Shown here: positions 27,491 to 36,314 of the stretch, in pieces | How the letters are laid out: each line of letters opens with the position of its first letter | Position numbering within the stretch: the first letter of the stretch is position 1 | The notes under the pieces: model-generated | Databases searched by the model: none | Told to the model about the DNA's origin: nothing | Seen by the model: only the letters and a program-made list of their open reading frames with translations | Origin: Bacteroidales bacterium | Lineage (GTDB): Bacteria; Bacteroidota; Bacteroidia; Bacteroidales; WCHB1-69 | DNA: 64,000 bases | NCBI GenBank assembly: GCA_024400635.1 | Contig: JAKSMI010000005.1 | Location: 142,585-206,584, forward strand | Direction: 5' to 3' | Position numbers and translations under genes: made by a program

Positions 27491-28390
27491 ATGAAAAAAA
27501 TCAGACCTGAAAATGTAAAGCACATCATCGTTGTCGCTTCTGGCAAGGGCGGTGTCGGCAAATCAACGGTTTCTGCCAATCTGGCCATCACCTTGGCAAA
27601 AAAAGGTTACAAGACTGCTTTGGTAGATGCTGATATCTATGGACCGTCAATGCCCAAGATTTTCGGCATAGAAAACGAAATGGTTGGCGTGAGTGTCAAT
27701 GCCAATGGTGAAGAAGTCATGGCTCCAAAAGAAAAATATGGCGTAAAGCTCAACTCCATCGGTTTCTTGGTTGACAGCAGTCAGGCCGTGATTTGGCGCG
27801 GGCCATTGGCAGGTGGTGCCTTAGCTCAGCTCTTCACCCGCACTCTCTGGGGCGAAATCGACTATATGGTTGTTGACTTTCCTCCCGGCACCGGTGACAT
27901 TTTGATTTCCGCATTGCAACAATTCAAGGTTGATGGAGCAGTAGTCGTTACCACACCTCAAGTCATCGCCGTGAACGATGCTCGCAAAGGTGCAGAAATG
28001 TTCTCTCCAGAAAAAATGAATGTTCCTCTCTTCGGCATCGTTGAAAACATGTCTTGGTTTACTCCCAAGCAGCACCCCGAAGAAAAATATTTTCTTTTCG
28101 GCCAAGGTGGCGGACAAACCTTAGCCAACGAATTTAGCACCAAACTAATTGCTCAAATCCCTCTCATTCAAGAAGTTGGAGAAACAGCTGAAAAAGGCGG
28201 AAATTTAATGGAACTTCACAATCCTGAAATTGACGCTGCTTTTAACACGCTGGCTGATGAAATCGTTTATCAGTTGGCCAACGCTCCCATCGACGAAGTT
28301 GACGAAGATGACGAATGCGACGATTGTGAAAATTCACAGTCCTGCAATCACGATTGCAGCAACTGCGGACATCATTGCAGTCACCACTAA
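27491..28390 (+). CDS. Mrp/NBP35-type iron-sulfur carrier ATPase with Cys/His-rich tail
   Basis: 299-aa ParA-like P-loop ATPase of the Mrp/ApbC family, which carries Fe-S clusters to apoproteins. The deviant Walker A GKGGVGKST is at residues 18-26, with VDADIYGPSMPK and DFPPGTGD downstream. Two features differ from the usual Bacteroidota Mrp of about 340-370 aa: the N-terminal DUF59 domain is absent, and the last 26 or so residues hold six Cys and five His in CxxC-like spacings (ECDDC, SCNHDC, NCGHHC, SHH). The tail could bind Fe-S or another metal. The SGNH gene starts 17 bases downstream. Confidence 0.88.
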   Translation: MKKIRPENVKHIIVVASGKGGVGKSTVSANLAITLAKKGYKTALVDADIYGPSMPKIFGIENEMVGVSVNANGEEVMAPKEKYGVKLNSIGFLVDSSQAVIWRGPLAGGALAQLFTRTLWGEIDYMVVDFPPGTGDILISALQQFKVDGAVVVTTPQVIAVNDARKGAEMFSPEKMNVPLFGIVENMSWFTPKQHPEEKYFLFGQGGGQTLANEFSTKLIAQIPLIQEVGETAEKGGNLMELHNPEIDAAFNTLADEIVYQLANAPIDEVDEDDECDDCENSQSCNHDCSNCGHHCSHH

Positions 28391-28407
28391 TCCACCATTT
28401 TCTTCAA

Positions 28408-29841
28408 ATGAAGAGTTATAAAATCCTGATATTCATCTTTACCATCATTGCCATCTTAGCAGTGGTAGCATGGCTTTTTCCTCGCGAAGGCGTCAAAATC
28501 GGGACCACCGAGTTGCGTTTTCCATCCATCGAGGAAGTATTGGTTCGTGAACCGTTGGAAGCGCCAATAGATCCTGAAAAACTGTTGCAAGACTCCATCA
28601 AGACCGCAGAACTCAATTCGCTGAAAGACACCTTAAAGCACTACCGTGAGGTTTTCGTCGGCGATGCCGGCCAGTTTTATTTCCCTGACGACAATGTCGC
28701 TTTCTTCGACAACGTATTTGACGCAATGCGCGACGCACAACGCAGCCATCGTATAATCAGAATTTTACACTATGGGGATTCTCAGATTGAAATGGACCGT
28801 CTGTCTGCCAACCTTCGAGAATACTTCCAAGGCAGGTTTGGCGGTGGCGGTCCGGGAATGCTGCCCGCCATCCAGACCATTCCGTCAGCAGTTGTTGCCC
28901 AGCGAGCCACGGGTGACTTGACCGCATACGCTCCTTACGGCGATGCTGGCGAGCGCACCTCAAGCGGCAATTACGGCATCATGGCCAAGAACTACCATCT
29001 TGGAAGTTCCGCCACCATCAACATTTACGCGTCAAAGCACCAAGCCGCACGCGAAAGGGTGAAGAAATTTTCCTCGGTCAAGATTCTGGTCAACGACCGC
29101 AGCGGACATTTCAAGGCTTCGGTTAAAGCCAAAGGACAAAGCGAGCATCAGTTGGAGAGCACTGGCAAAGGCATCCAGACACTGCAATGCCAGCTCGACA
29201 CGCCAGCCACGATGCTCACGCTCCATCTCTCTGGCAATTCCGACATTTATGGCATCATGGTTGATGACGGCTACGGTGTCAACGTTGACAACATTCCGCT
29301 TCGCGGCTGCTCGGGCACAATTTTCACTCAGATTAAAGACACCGTTTTGCAACGCTGCTACCAACTTTCCGACGTGGGAATCATCCTACTTCAGTTCGGC
29401 GGCAACTCCGTGCCCGCCATCTATAACGATGTCAGCATCAGCAAATTTAAACAAGCCACTGCCAAACAAATCCGATATGTCAAATCGAAATGCCCTCAAG
29501 CTGCTGTAGTTTACATCGGTCCATCGGACATGTCCACACGCAAAGGTGGCAATCTGCAGACCTATCCCCTACTCCCTCAATTGATTGATTCATTAAAAAC
29601 CGCTGCTTTAGAAAATGGAGCTGCCTATTGGGATTTATACGCAGCCATGGGAGGCAAGAATTCCATGATTCAATGGGTTAGAGCTGGTTTAGCGGGTCCC
29701 GACTATGTTCATTTTACACCCAAAGGCGCAGAAAAGATGGGCGACATCATCGTCAACTCTTTCGACGAAGTCTATCAGTTTTATCAAATGAGGAAGAAAA
29801 TCGACAAAAAACAGTTAGATACCTTATGGGTGGAAAAATAA
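28408..29841 (+). CDS. SGNH/GDSL-type hydrolase (first of a pair)
   Basis: 477-aa protein with an N-terminal hydrophobic anchor (about 5-25) and a periplasmic SGNH esterase fold. Block I is YGDSQIE with nucleophile S125, block III is FGGNS, and block V is DYVH at 432-435. Such proteins commonly remove or transfer acetyl groups on sugars or peptidoglycan. The start at 28408 (MKSYKILIF) is preferred over an in-frame upstream Met at 28354, which lies inside mrp. It overlaps the second SGNH gene by 16 bases. An MBOAT acyltransferase, a frequent partner in Bacteroidota, is not next to it. Confidence 0.85.
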   Translation: MKSYKILIFIFTIIAILAVVAWLFPREGVKIGTTELRFPSIEEVLVREPLEAPIDPEKLLQDSIKTAELNSLKDTLKHYREVFVGDAGQFYFPDDNVAFFDNVFDAMRDAQRSHRIIRILHYGDSQIEMDRLSANLREYFQGRFGGGGPGMLPAIQTIPSAVVAQRATGDLTAYAPYGDAGERTSSGNYGIMAKNYHLGSSATINIYASKHQAARERVKKFSSVKILVNDRSGHFKASVKAKGQSEHQLESTGKGIQTLQCQLDTPATMLTLHLSGNSDIYGIMVDDGYGVNVDNIPLRGCSGTIFTQIKDTVLQRCYQLSDVGIILLQFGGNSVPAIYNDVSISKFKQATAKQIRYVKSKCPQAAVVYIGPSDMSTRKGGNLQTYPLLPQLIDSLKTAALENGAAYWDLYAAMGGKNSMIQWVRAGLAGPDYVHFTPKGAEKMGDIIVNSFDEVYQFYQMRKKIDKKQLDTLWVEK

Positions 29842-31067
29842 AATTGCTATTGGTCTTGCTGATTTGCAGTTTACAACTTTCGGCCCAAATGCATCTGGTG
29901 GAAGTTGACAGTTTGTCGTTTGCTCATTTCGAGGCCGACAGCTTGACTTTCAATGCGAGTAATGGCCAATTAGCTACATTTTTCCACAAGATGGACAATG
30001 TCATTGAAACAGGCAAAGGCAACATCAACATATTGCATTTAGGATCGTCGCATGTCCAGGCAGGCACGCTGTCGCACACCATCCGTCGGAACTTACTTTT
30101 GTCGTTCCCGGAATTCAATGCGCGACGAGGCATTATTTTCCCGTATTCAGCGGCCAACAAATGCAACAACCCCTCTGATTACAAAGTCAAGCGTTCCCGA
30201 GAATTCAAACTCATTCGCAATGTCTATCAGGAGCACATCACGCCTTTGGGCGTTACGGGCATCGCCGTTTATGCACAAGATTCCATAGCGGCCATCACCA
30301 TGAGTCCCAGCGACCCGAATTTGGAGTTCTGCACCAACCGCATCGTGGTTTTGGCTGAGTCCACAGACCCCAAATTCGCACCATGGATTCGCCTTGACAG
30401 TTCATATTACGCGCCCGTCATCAAGGATTATGAATTGCGTCGCTTTGTTTTCGAAGTGCCCGATTTTACCGACACCTTTACGGTTATTTTGCCTTGCGAT
30501 TCTGGCAACCGCGTGACATTGACCGGCATTTTGCTTGACAACGACAACCCAGGTATCACCTTCCACTCCATTGGTGTGAATGGCGCCTCCCTCAACGACT
30601 ACCTCAAATGTCCTTACTTCAGCACCGACTTGGAACTGCTACAACCAGACCTCGTCATATTCGGCATCGGCATCAACGATGCCAACGGTCCAAACTTCGA
30701 TACCATCACTTTTAAGAATCAGTATTTAAAACTGATTGACAATATCAAGGAAGTCAATCCCGATTGCGCCTTCATCTTTATCACCAACAACGATTCTTAT
30801 AAGAAATTATCGCGTAGAAAATATGTTGCCAACAAAAACAACCTTTTAGCTCGCGATGTCTTCTACCGCTTGGCGGGAATTACCGAAGGCGGAGTATGGG
30901 ATCAATTCGACATCATGGGTGGTTTTCAATCTATGAACCAATGGAAAAATTACGGTTACGGCCAGACCGACCGCATCCATTTCACGGTGAAAGGTTATAC
31001 CTTGCTTGGGAATTTATTCTTCAATGCGTTTGAGGAAGCATACGAGAAGGTGAAAGATGAACACTAA
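29826..31067 (+). CDS. SGNH-type hydrolase (second of a pair)
   Basis: 413 aa with a signal peptide (about 1-20, ending LQLSAQ). It is a divergent SGNH protein: block I reads LGSSHVQ at 72-78 with S75 in the nucleophile position and Ser in place of the usual Asp, block III is GIGINDAN and block V is DRIHFT near the C-terminus, so the Ser-Gly-Asn-His set is present. The 16-base overlap with the previous gene implies coupled translation and a joint role, probably in cell-surface glycan deacylation or acyl transfer. Substrate unknown. Confidence 0.8.
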   Translation: MGGKIKLLLVLLICSLQLSAQMHLVEVDSLSFAHFEADSLTFNASNGQLATFFHKMDNVIETGKGNINILHLGSSHVQAGTLSHTIRRNLLLSFPEFNARRGIIFPYSAANKCNNPSDYKVKRSREFKLIRNVYQEHITPLGVTGIAVYAQDSIAAITMSPSDPNLEFCTNRIVVLAESTDPKFAPWIRLDSSYYAPVIKDYELRRFVFEVPDFTDTFTVILPCDSGNRVTLTGILLDNDNPGITFHSIGVNGASLNDYLKCPYFSTDLELLQPDLVIFGIGINDANGPNFDTITFKNQYLKLIDNIKEVNPDCAFIFITNNDSYKKLSRRKYVANKNNLLARDVFYRLAGITEGGVWDQFDIMGGFQSMNQWKNYGYGQTDRIHFTVKGYTLLGNLFFNAFEEAYEKVKDEH

Positions 31068-31105
31068 AAAGCAGAAATTTTTGTCCCACAACTTAAAAAA
31101 AATTG

Positions 31106-31113
31106 TACTTTTG
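31106..31113 (+). promoter_or_regulatory. recQ promoter, -7 element
   Basis: TACTTTTG followed by C, 24 bases before the recQ ATG. A TTTG at 31080-31083 lies 22 bases upstream and may be the -33 element. Confidence 0.6.
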
Positions 31114-31136
31114 CTCTGCAATTAACTAAAAGAGAA

Positions 31137-33026
31137 ATGGCAGATTACAAGGCACGGATTTTGGGGATTTTGACGCAGTATTGGGGGTACGACAGTTTTC
31201 GTCCGATGCAGGAAGACATCATTCTGTCGGTAATGAATGGCAACGACACATTGGCCCTCCTACCCACTGGTGGAGGAAAGTCCATCTGCTTTCAAGTGCC
31301 CGGACTCGCCCTCGACGGCTTGTGCATCGTCATATCTCCTTTGATTGCCTTAATGAAAGACCAAGTGGCAAACCTTAGGAAACGAGGCATCAAAGCATCG
31401 GCATTGTATTCTGGAATGTCTCAGCACGAAATTGAACTTGTGCTTAACAATTGTGCCTTCGATCCCGAATACAAATTTCTGTATGTCTCGCCGGAACGCC
31501 TCAAGACCGACCGATTCCGAGCCACTTTGCAAAAGCTCAAAGTCGGACTGATTGCCGTTGACGAGGCTCATTGCATTTCGCAGTGGGGCTATGACTTCCG
31601 GCCGCCATACTTGCAGATTGCCGAAATGCGACAGTTTTTTCCAAAGACTCCCATTCTGGCACTCACCGCCACAGCAACCCCCGGCGTGGTAAAAGACATC
31701 CAAGACCAGCTGCATTTTCCTAAATATAATGTCTTCCAAAAGAGTTTCAAGCGCGACAATCTAACCTACTATGTCGTCCGCGAAGAAAATAAGAACGGAC
31801 GAATGTTGCGGATAATGAATAGTTTTCCCGGCACGGGAATTGTTTATGTTAGAAATCGCCGGAAAACGCAAGAGACAGCGGAATTTCTGAAAAAAAATGG
31901 CATTTCCGCCGACTTCTACCATGCTGGTCTTGATGGAGCCACACGCGATCGCAAGCAGGACGAATGGATGCACGACCAGACCCGCGTCATCGTTTCCACC
32001 AATGCTTTCGGAATGGGCATCGACAAGCCTGACGTGCGTTTCGTCATCCACATTGATATTCCCGACACGTTGGAAGGATATTTTCAGGAAGCGGGACGCG
32101 GCGGCAGGGACGAAAAAGACTCCGTCGCCATAATGCTTTACGATGATGCCGACATCCGCGAACTAAAACGCAATTTCGAACTCACATTCCCACCCATTGA
32201 AGCCATTCGCAAAGTCTATAATGTCCTTTGCAACCTCAACGGCATCGCCATCGGTGACGGAGAAGGCCGTTCATTCCCCTTTGTCATTGGCCAGCTACTC
32301 AAGCCTTGCGGAATGAATATGATCGCCATCTACAACGCCATCAAGTTCTTAGAGAAACTAGGCATCATTTACCTCAACGAAGACGGCAAGAAAAAATCGC
32401 AATTGAGTATGAAAATCGGTGGCGACGTGCTTTCCAATTTCGAACACGCGCATCCCGAAGAAGACGAATTCATCAAGTTGATACTCAGGTCATACAGTGG
32501 TCTTTTCACCCGCTTTGTCAATATCGATGAAGAAGAAATTGCACAGCGGGCAGGCATGGATGTCGAAGCATGTCAGAAGATGCTGATGCGGATTGCCCGT
32601 ATGGGTGTATGGAGTTATTCCCCACGGACCGAAATCCCGCTGATTACATTCTTGGCCAACCGCGTCAATGAAAATTATCTGTATTTCAGTCCTGACATTT
32701 ACCAGCGCCGCAAAGAAGTGGCCCAAAAGCGATTGTATGAAGTATTGCGCTTTGTTAAGACGACGGATCATTGCCGCAGCCAGCTGTTATTGGAATATTT
32801 CGGCGAGACAACCAGTTCGCCCTGTGGCAAATGTGATGTCTGCCGCAACATTTACAAAGACGAACTTGAGAAGAAGGAATTTGAAACCATTGCCGAAGAA
32901 GTGAAGCGCTGCCATCAGAACGGTATTTCAGATTACAAGGAACTGATATTGGAAGTTTCGAAAAAATTCACTCAGGAGAAAGTTATAAAAGTTGTGCGAT
33001 GGCTGATCGACCAGGGAAAACTTTGA
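31137..33026 (+). CDS. recQ: RecQ-family ATP-dependent DNA helicase
   Basis: 629-aa 3'-5' DNA helicase for recombination and repair. It has Walker A LPTGGGKSICFQ, DEAH in VDEAHCISQWGYDFRP, TATATP, and the motif VI region EAGRGGRDEKDS. The RQC zinc site is C-x(n)-CGKCDVC near residues 545-575. A clear HRDC domain is not visible; the C-terminus ends in a short helical tail (KVIKVVRWLIDQGKL), so this is a shorter RecQ than the E. coli type or one with a diverged HRDC. Confidence 0.92.
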   Translation: MADYKARILGILTQYWGYDSFRPMQEDIILSVMNGNDTLALLPTGGGKSICFQVPGLALDGLCIVISPLIALMKDQVANLRKRGIKASALYSGMSQHEIELVLNNCAFDPEYKFLYVSPERLKTDRFRATLQKLKVGLIAVDEAHCISQWGYDFRPPYLQIAEMRQFFPKTPILALTATATPGVVKDIQDQLHFPKYNVFQKSFKRDNLTYYVVREENKNGRMLRIMNSFPGTGIVYVRNRRKTQETAEFLKKNGISADFYHAGLDGATRDRKQDEWMHDQTRVIVSTNAFGMGIDKPDVRFVIHIDIPDTLEGYFQEAGRGGRDEKDSVAIMLYDDADIRELKRNFELTFPPIEAIRKVYNVLCNLNGIAIGDGEGRSFPFVIGQLLKPCGMNMIAIYNAIKFLEKLGIIYLNEDGKKKSQLSMKIGGDVLSNFEHAHPEEDEFIKLILRSYSGLFTRFVNIDEEEIAQRAGMDVEACQKMLMRIARMGVWSYSPRTEIPLITFLANRVNENYLYFSPDIYQRRKEVAQKRLYEVLRFVKTTDHCRSQLLLEYFGETTSSPCGKCDVCRNIYKDELEKKEFETIAEEVKRCHQNGISDYKELILEVSKKFTQEKVIKVVRWLIDQGKL

Positions 33027-33210
33027 ATCAATGGATTGCACTGAGACTATTTTATATTTTCTGCGACGTATGCCAACCCTGTATTGAACATCTTCAAAAC
33101 AAAAATGATATTATCTTCGCCATACAGCAAAAATGTTCATTCTTTATGTCATGGCTTTTATTTATAGATTGCCAATTCAACATATTTCCGTCTTGGTACT
33201 ATAATTCAAA

Positions 33211-33239
33211 AAAAAACCGCCCATGAAGAGCGGTTTTTT
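33211..33239. terminator. Bidirectional terminator between recQ and rpsA
   Basis: Perfect 10-bp stem (33211-33220 with 33230-33239) rich in A on the left and T on the right, serving convergent recQ and rpsA. The rest of the 33027-33256 gap shows nothing notable. Confidence 0.9.
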
Positions 33240-33256
33240 TCGATATTGAAGATAGA

Positions 33257-35155
33257 TTATTGTTCGTTCTTTTCGAGGTCTTCTTTCAAGGATTGAAGAA
33301 TATTCAAATCTCCCAAAGTAGTCTTTTCAGCATTGCTTTCATTTACTTTGTTAATGTCTTTGATTTTCTTCTTTTCTTCAGCTTTTACTCTTCTTTCTTC
33401 GTCATCCTTGGTTTCTTGCCAAACCTTGGTATGTGACAAAGTGATTTTCTTAGCTTCTTTCGAGAATTCGATAACGCGGAATGGGAGAACTTCGTCAACA
33501 TTAGCATTTGATTTATCTTCCTTCAACAAACCGCGGTTGAATGCGAAACCTTCGATACCGTATGGCAGAGCAACGATAGCGCCCTTGTCGGTCATGCTGG
33601 TAATAGTACCTTCATGAATTGAACCAACGGTGAAAACGGTTTCGAATACATCCCAAGGATTTTCTTCGAGCTGTTTGTGACCTAAGCTGAGACGACGGTT
33701 TTCAGTATCCACCTCCAAAACAACGACTTCGATAGGTTCTCCAATCTTGGTGAATTCTGCTGGATGTTTGATTTTCTTTGACCAAGAAAGGTCTGAAATG
33801 TGGATCAAACCATCAACGCCTTCTTCAAGTTCTACAAAGATACCAAAGTTGGTAAAGTTGCGAACAATAGCGGTGTGTTTTGAGCCAACAGGATATTTGG
33901 TCAGGATGTCAGCCCATGGATCTGGAATCAACTGTTTGATACCGAGTGACATCTTACGATCTTCGCGGTCGAGAGTTAATACAACGGCTTCAACTTCGTC
34001 ACCAACTTTGAGGAAATCGTGAGCGGTGCGGAGGTGCTGTGACCATGACATTTCTGAAACATGGATCAAACCTTCAACGCCTGGCAATACTTCAACAAAT
34101 GCGCCGTAATCAGCGATAACGACAACTTTACCTTTAATCTTGTCACCAACCTTGAGTTCTGGATCAAGAGCATCCCATGGATGTGGAGTCAATTGTTTCA
34201 GACCGAGAGCAATACGTTTCTTGTTTTCGTCGAAATCGAGGATAACAACGTTGATCTTCTGATCCAACTGAACGATTTCTTCCGGATGAATAATACGTCC
34301 CCATGAAAGATCGGTAATGTGAATCAAACCGTCTACGCCACCGAGGTCGATGAATACACCGTAAGAAGCGATATTCTTAACTGTACCTTCGAGAATCTGA
34401 CCTTTTTCGAGGTGGGAGATGATTTCAGCTCTTTGAGCTTCAAGTTCGTCTTCGATAAGAGCCTTGTGTGATACAACAACGTTCTTATATTCGTGGTTGA
34501 TTTTAACAACCTTGAAGTCCATGGTCTTGTCAACATATACGTCATAATCACGGATAGGTTTGACATCGATTTGTGAACCTGGAAGGAATGCTTCGATACC
34601 GAATACGTCAACGATCAAACCGCCTTTGGTTCTGCTCTTAACGTAACCATTGATAACTTCTTGGCTATCATAAGCTTCGTTAACACGTTGCCATGATTTG
34701 AGGATGCGAGCTTTCTTGTGAGAAAGTTGCAACTGACCATTGGCATCTTCTTGACTTTCAACGAAAACTTCGATTTCATCACCAATTTTCAAATTGGGGT
34801 TATAACGCATTTCAGAAGCAGCAATAACGCCATCTGACTTGAAGCCAATATTGACAACGATTTCACGGCTGTTGATGGAAACCACGGTACCCATGATGAC
34901 ACCACCTTCGTCAATTGACTTGAATGATTTGGTGTACTGGTCTTCCAAATTGGCTTGTTCTTGAGCGTTGTACTTGTGGCCTTTTTTGTCAAGTCCTTCC
35001 CAATCGAAATTGTCGATACTTGCGTATTCGTTTTCGATAACGGTTTTCTTTCTTGGCTTAGCTTCAACTTCGGGAAGTTCTTCAGCAACGACCTTGTTTT
35101 CAGTAGCAGGATTTTCAGAAACTGCTTCCTGGTTTTCTAATAATTCTTCTGACAT
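33257..35155 (-). CDS. rpsA: 30S ribosomal protein S1
   Basis: 632 aa with an acidic, Glu/Lys-rich N-terminal extension (about 1-85) and six S1 RNA-binding domains, visible as repeated GxVxxIxxxGxxVxLxxxxGLIHxSD blocks (for example HITDLSWGRIIHPEE, HVSEMSWSQHLRTAHD, HISDLSWSKKIKHPAE). It recruits mRNA to the ribosome, which matters in Bacteroidota where Shine-Dalgarno sequences are weak. Expressed from one or two promoters with an unusual AT-rich leader, it ends in a strong terminator. Confidence 0.97.
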   Translation of the reverse strand: MSEELLENQEAVSENPATENKVVAEELPEVEAKPRKKTVIENEYASIDNFDWEGLDKKGHKYNAQEQANLEDQYTKSFKSIDEGGVIMGTVVSINSREIVVNIGFKSDGVIAASEMRYNPNLKIGDEIEVFVESQEDANGQLQLSHKKARILKSWQRVNEAYDSQEVINGYVKSRTKGGLIVDVFGIEAFLPGSQIDVKPIRDYDVYVDKTMDFKVVKINHEYKNVVVSHKALIEDELEAQRAEIISHLEKGQILEGTVKNIASYGVFIDLGGVDGLIHITDLSWGRIIHPEEIVQLDQKINVVILDFDENKKRIALGLKQLTPHPWDALDPELKVGDKIKGKVVVIADYGAFVEVLPGVEGLIHVSEMSWSQHLRTAHDFLKVGDEVEAVVLTLDREDRKMSLGIKQLIPDPWADILTKYPVGSKHTAIVRNFTNFGIFVELEEGVDGLIHISDLSWSKKIKHPAEFTKIGEPIEVVVLEVDTENRRLSLGHKQLEENPWDVFETVFTVGSIHEGTITSMTDKGAIVALPYGIEGFAFNRGLLKEDKSNANVDEVLPFRVIEFSKEAKKITLSHTKVWQETKDDEERRVKAEEKKKIKDINKVNESNAEKTTLGDLNILQSLKEDLEKNEQ

Positions 35156-35214
35156 AATTTAATTTTTAGACCTTTATGTCTGGTCCTTTTTTAGGTTAAT
35201 AATGAGGATAACTA

Positions 35215-35239
35215 TTTATAAATCAAGTTTATAAATCAA
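35215..35239 (-). promoter_or_regulatory. Tandem 12-base repeats in the rpsA leader
   Basis: TTTATAAATCAA occurs twice (35215-35226 and 35228-35239) in the transcribed leader. A small hairpin GACC/GGTC (35169-35172 with 35182-35185) lies closer to the start codon. AU-rich repeated sites in an S1 leader are plausible targets for S1 self-regulation; this is inference. Confidence 0.4.
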
Positions 35240-35267
35240 TCTAAAGAGCCTCTTTCAAATTGAGGTG

Positions 35268-35275
35268 CAAAAATA
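35268..35275 (-). promoter_or_regulatory. rpsA promoter P1, -7 element
   Basis: Minus-strand TATTTTTG followed by CA, 113 bases upstream of the rpsA start. A short stem CCTC/GAGG (35249-35252 with 35262-35265) would form at the very 5' end of this transcript. Confidence 0.7.
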
Positions 35276-35378
35276 CAATTTTTTTTCAAACAAACTACTA
35301 TATTATAATAAAAATAAAGATTTTTTCAACAAACGAATTTTCCTTTTACTTACCAAAGTCCATCATTGCTTGTTTCTG

Positions 35379-35386
35379 CAAAGATA
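35379..35386 (-). promoter_or_regulatory. Possible second rpsA promoter P2, -7 element
   Basis: Minus-strand TATCTTTG followed by CA, directly after the terminator of the preceding gene and about 224 bases before rpsA. A distal promoter for rpsA is the simplest reading. Confidence 0.45.
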
Positions 35387-35392
35387 ATAAAC

Positions 35393-35426
35393 AATAGCCG
35401 CCTCGCCTGTTGGCAAGACGGCTATT
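35393..35426 (-). terminator. Terminator after the Cys/His-cluster membrane protein gene
   Basis: Eight-bp stem AATAGCCG/CGGCTATT (35393-35400 with 35419-35426) with an inner GCC/GGC stem, ending 30 bases past the stop codon and followed on the minus strand by a T-rich stretch. Confidence 0.75.
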
Positions 35427-35456
35427 TATAATTCCGTACTATAAATAGTTTACAGT

Positions 35457-36188
35457 TTACTCTTCTTCAACGGCTGGAGTCTCTAAGGCATTGTTCGCCG
35501 CTGCTTCTTTTTCCTTTTGATCACGTTTGAAGCAAGTCTTGCAGAGTTCAGTTTTGCCAGCCTCTTCTGCTTGACCGATAGAGCCAACAATGATTTCTTC
35601 CTGCGTTGAACTTTTCAAGTGTTGACAATCCGCATGGGTGTGGTATTTTTCACCAGTAGCCACCCAATACACATCCAAATCTGGATTGCCGTATGTCTCT
35701 TGTAATTCTTCTTGACTTACCGGATTAAAGTCGTAACTGCCAACACCCGCAATAGCCATGGCAATAACGGCAACAATAGTACCGAATGTTTTGGTTTTCT
35801 TATCAATGTTCTTACTGAGAAGGATGACAATGATGGCAGGAATGAATGCCAATGCTGTGATGATGACGCCGAGATTATTCCACAACCAGAATTTGGTCTT
35901 GTTTGCTTCAGAAGCAGGATCTATATGGTTGGCTTTTTTCCATAAAAGTGAACCGCCAAGTGCAAAAAGCATATCCACGACCAAGGTGACGATAATACCC
36001 GTCAGCGGTTGAGAGAACATACTGATTTTTCCTGCGACAATCAACACACACAACACTTCAAACACAATGGCAACGACCCAACATGCGACGGCTCCGATAC
36101 GGAGTGCCTTAGGTTTACCTTCCACTTTAATAGGAGCGGAGGCCGGTTTTCTTTCGCCTTCGGCTCTAACAATTTTCTTTTCTTCCAT
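35457..36188 (-). CDS. Membrane protein with C-terminal Cys/His (putative zinc) cluster
   Basis: 243-aa protein with a Lys/Glu-rich cytoplasmic N-terminus (about 1-28), four hydrophobic segments (about 30-52, 60-82, 103-123, 135-152) and a soluble C-terminal domain. The latter holds VYWVATGEKYHTHADCQHL followed about 30 residues later by LCKTCF, a HxHxxCxH...CxxC arrangement that looks like a metal site related to Ada-type or HNH-type zinc clusters. The tail is Glu/Ala-rich. I do not recognise a named family. It is a single-gene unit with its own promoter and terminator. Confidence 0.7.
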   Translation of the reverse strand: MEEKKIVRAEGERKPASAPIKVEGKPKALRIGAVACWVVAIVFEVLCVLIVAGKISMFSQPLTGIIVTLVVDMLFALGGSLLWKKANHIDPASEANKTKFWLWNNLGVIITALAFIPAIIVILLSKNIDKKTKTFGTIVAVIAMAIAGVGSYDFNPVSQEELQETYGNPDLDVYWVATGEKYHTHADCQHLKSSTQEEIIVGSIGQAEEAGKTELCKTCFKRDQKEKEAAANNALETPAVEEE

Positions 36189-36216
36189 AAGTATAAATTT
36201 AAATAATTTGAAAGTG

Positions 36217-36224
36217 CAAAAATA
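36217..36224 (-). promoter_or_regulatory. Promoter of the Cys/His-cluster protein, -7 element
   Basis: Minus-strand TATTTTTG followed by CA, 29 bases upstream of the start codon. Confidence 0.65.
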
Positions 36225-36314
36225 ATAAAAATGTTTGGAACTTTTCTTTTTCTTCCCTCAGAGATATTACATCTGCTTTACGCCGCCAAGATAAATCCGA
36301 TTCCAAATCTCAAC

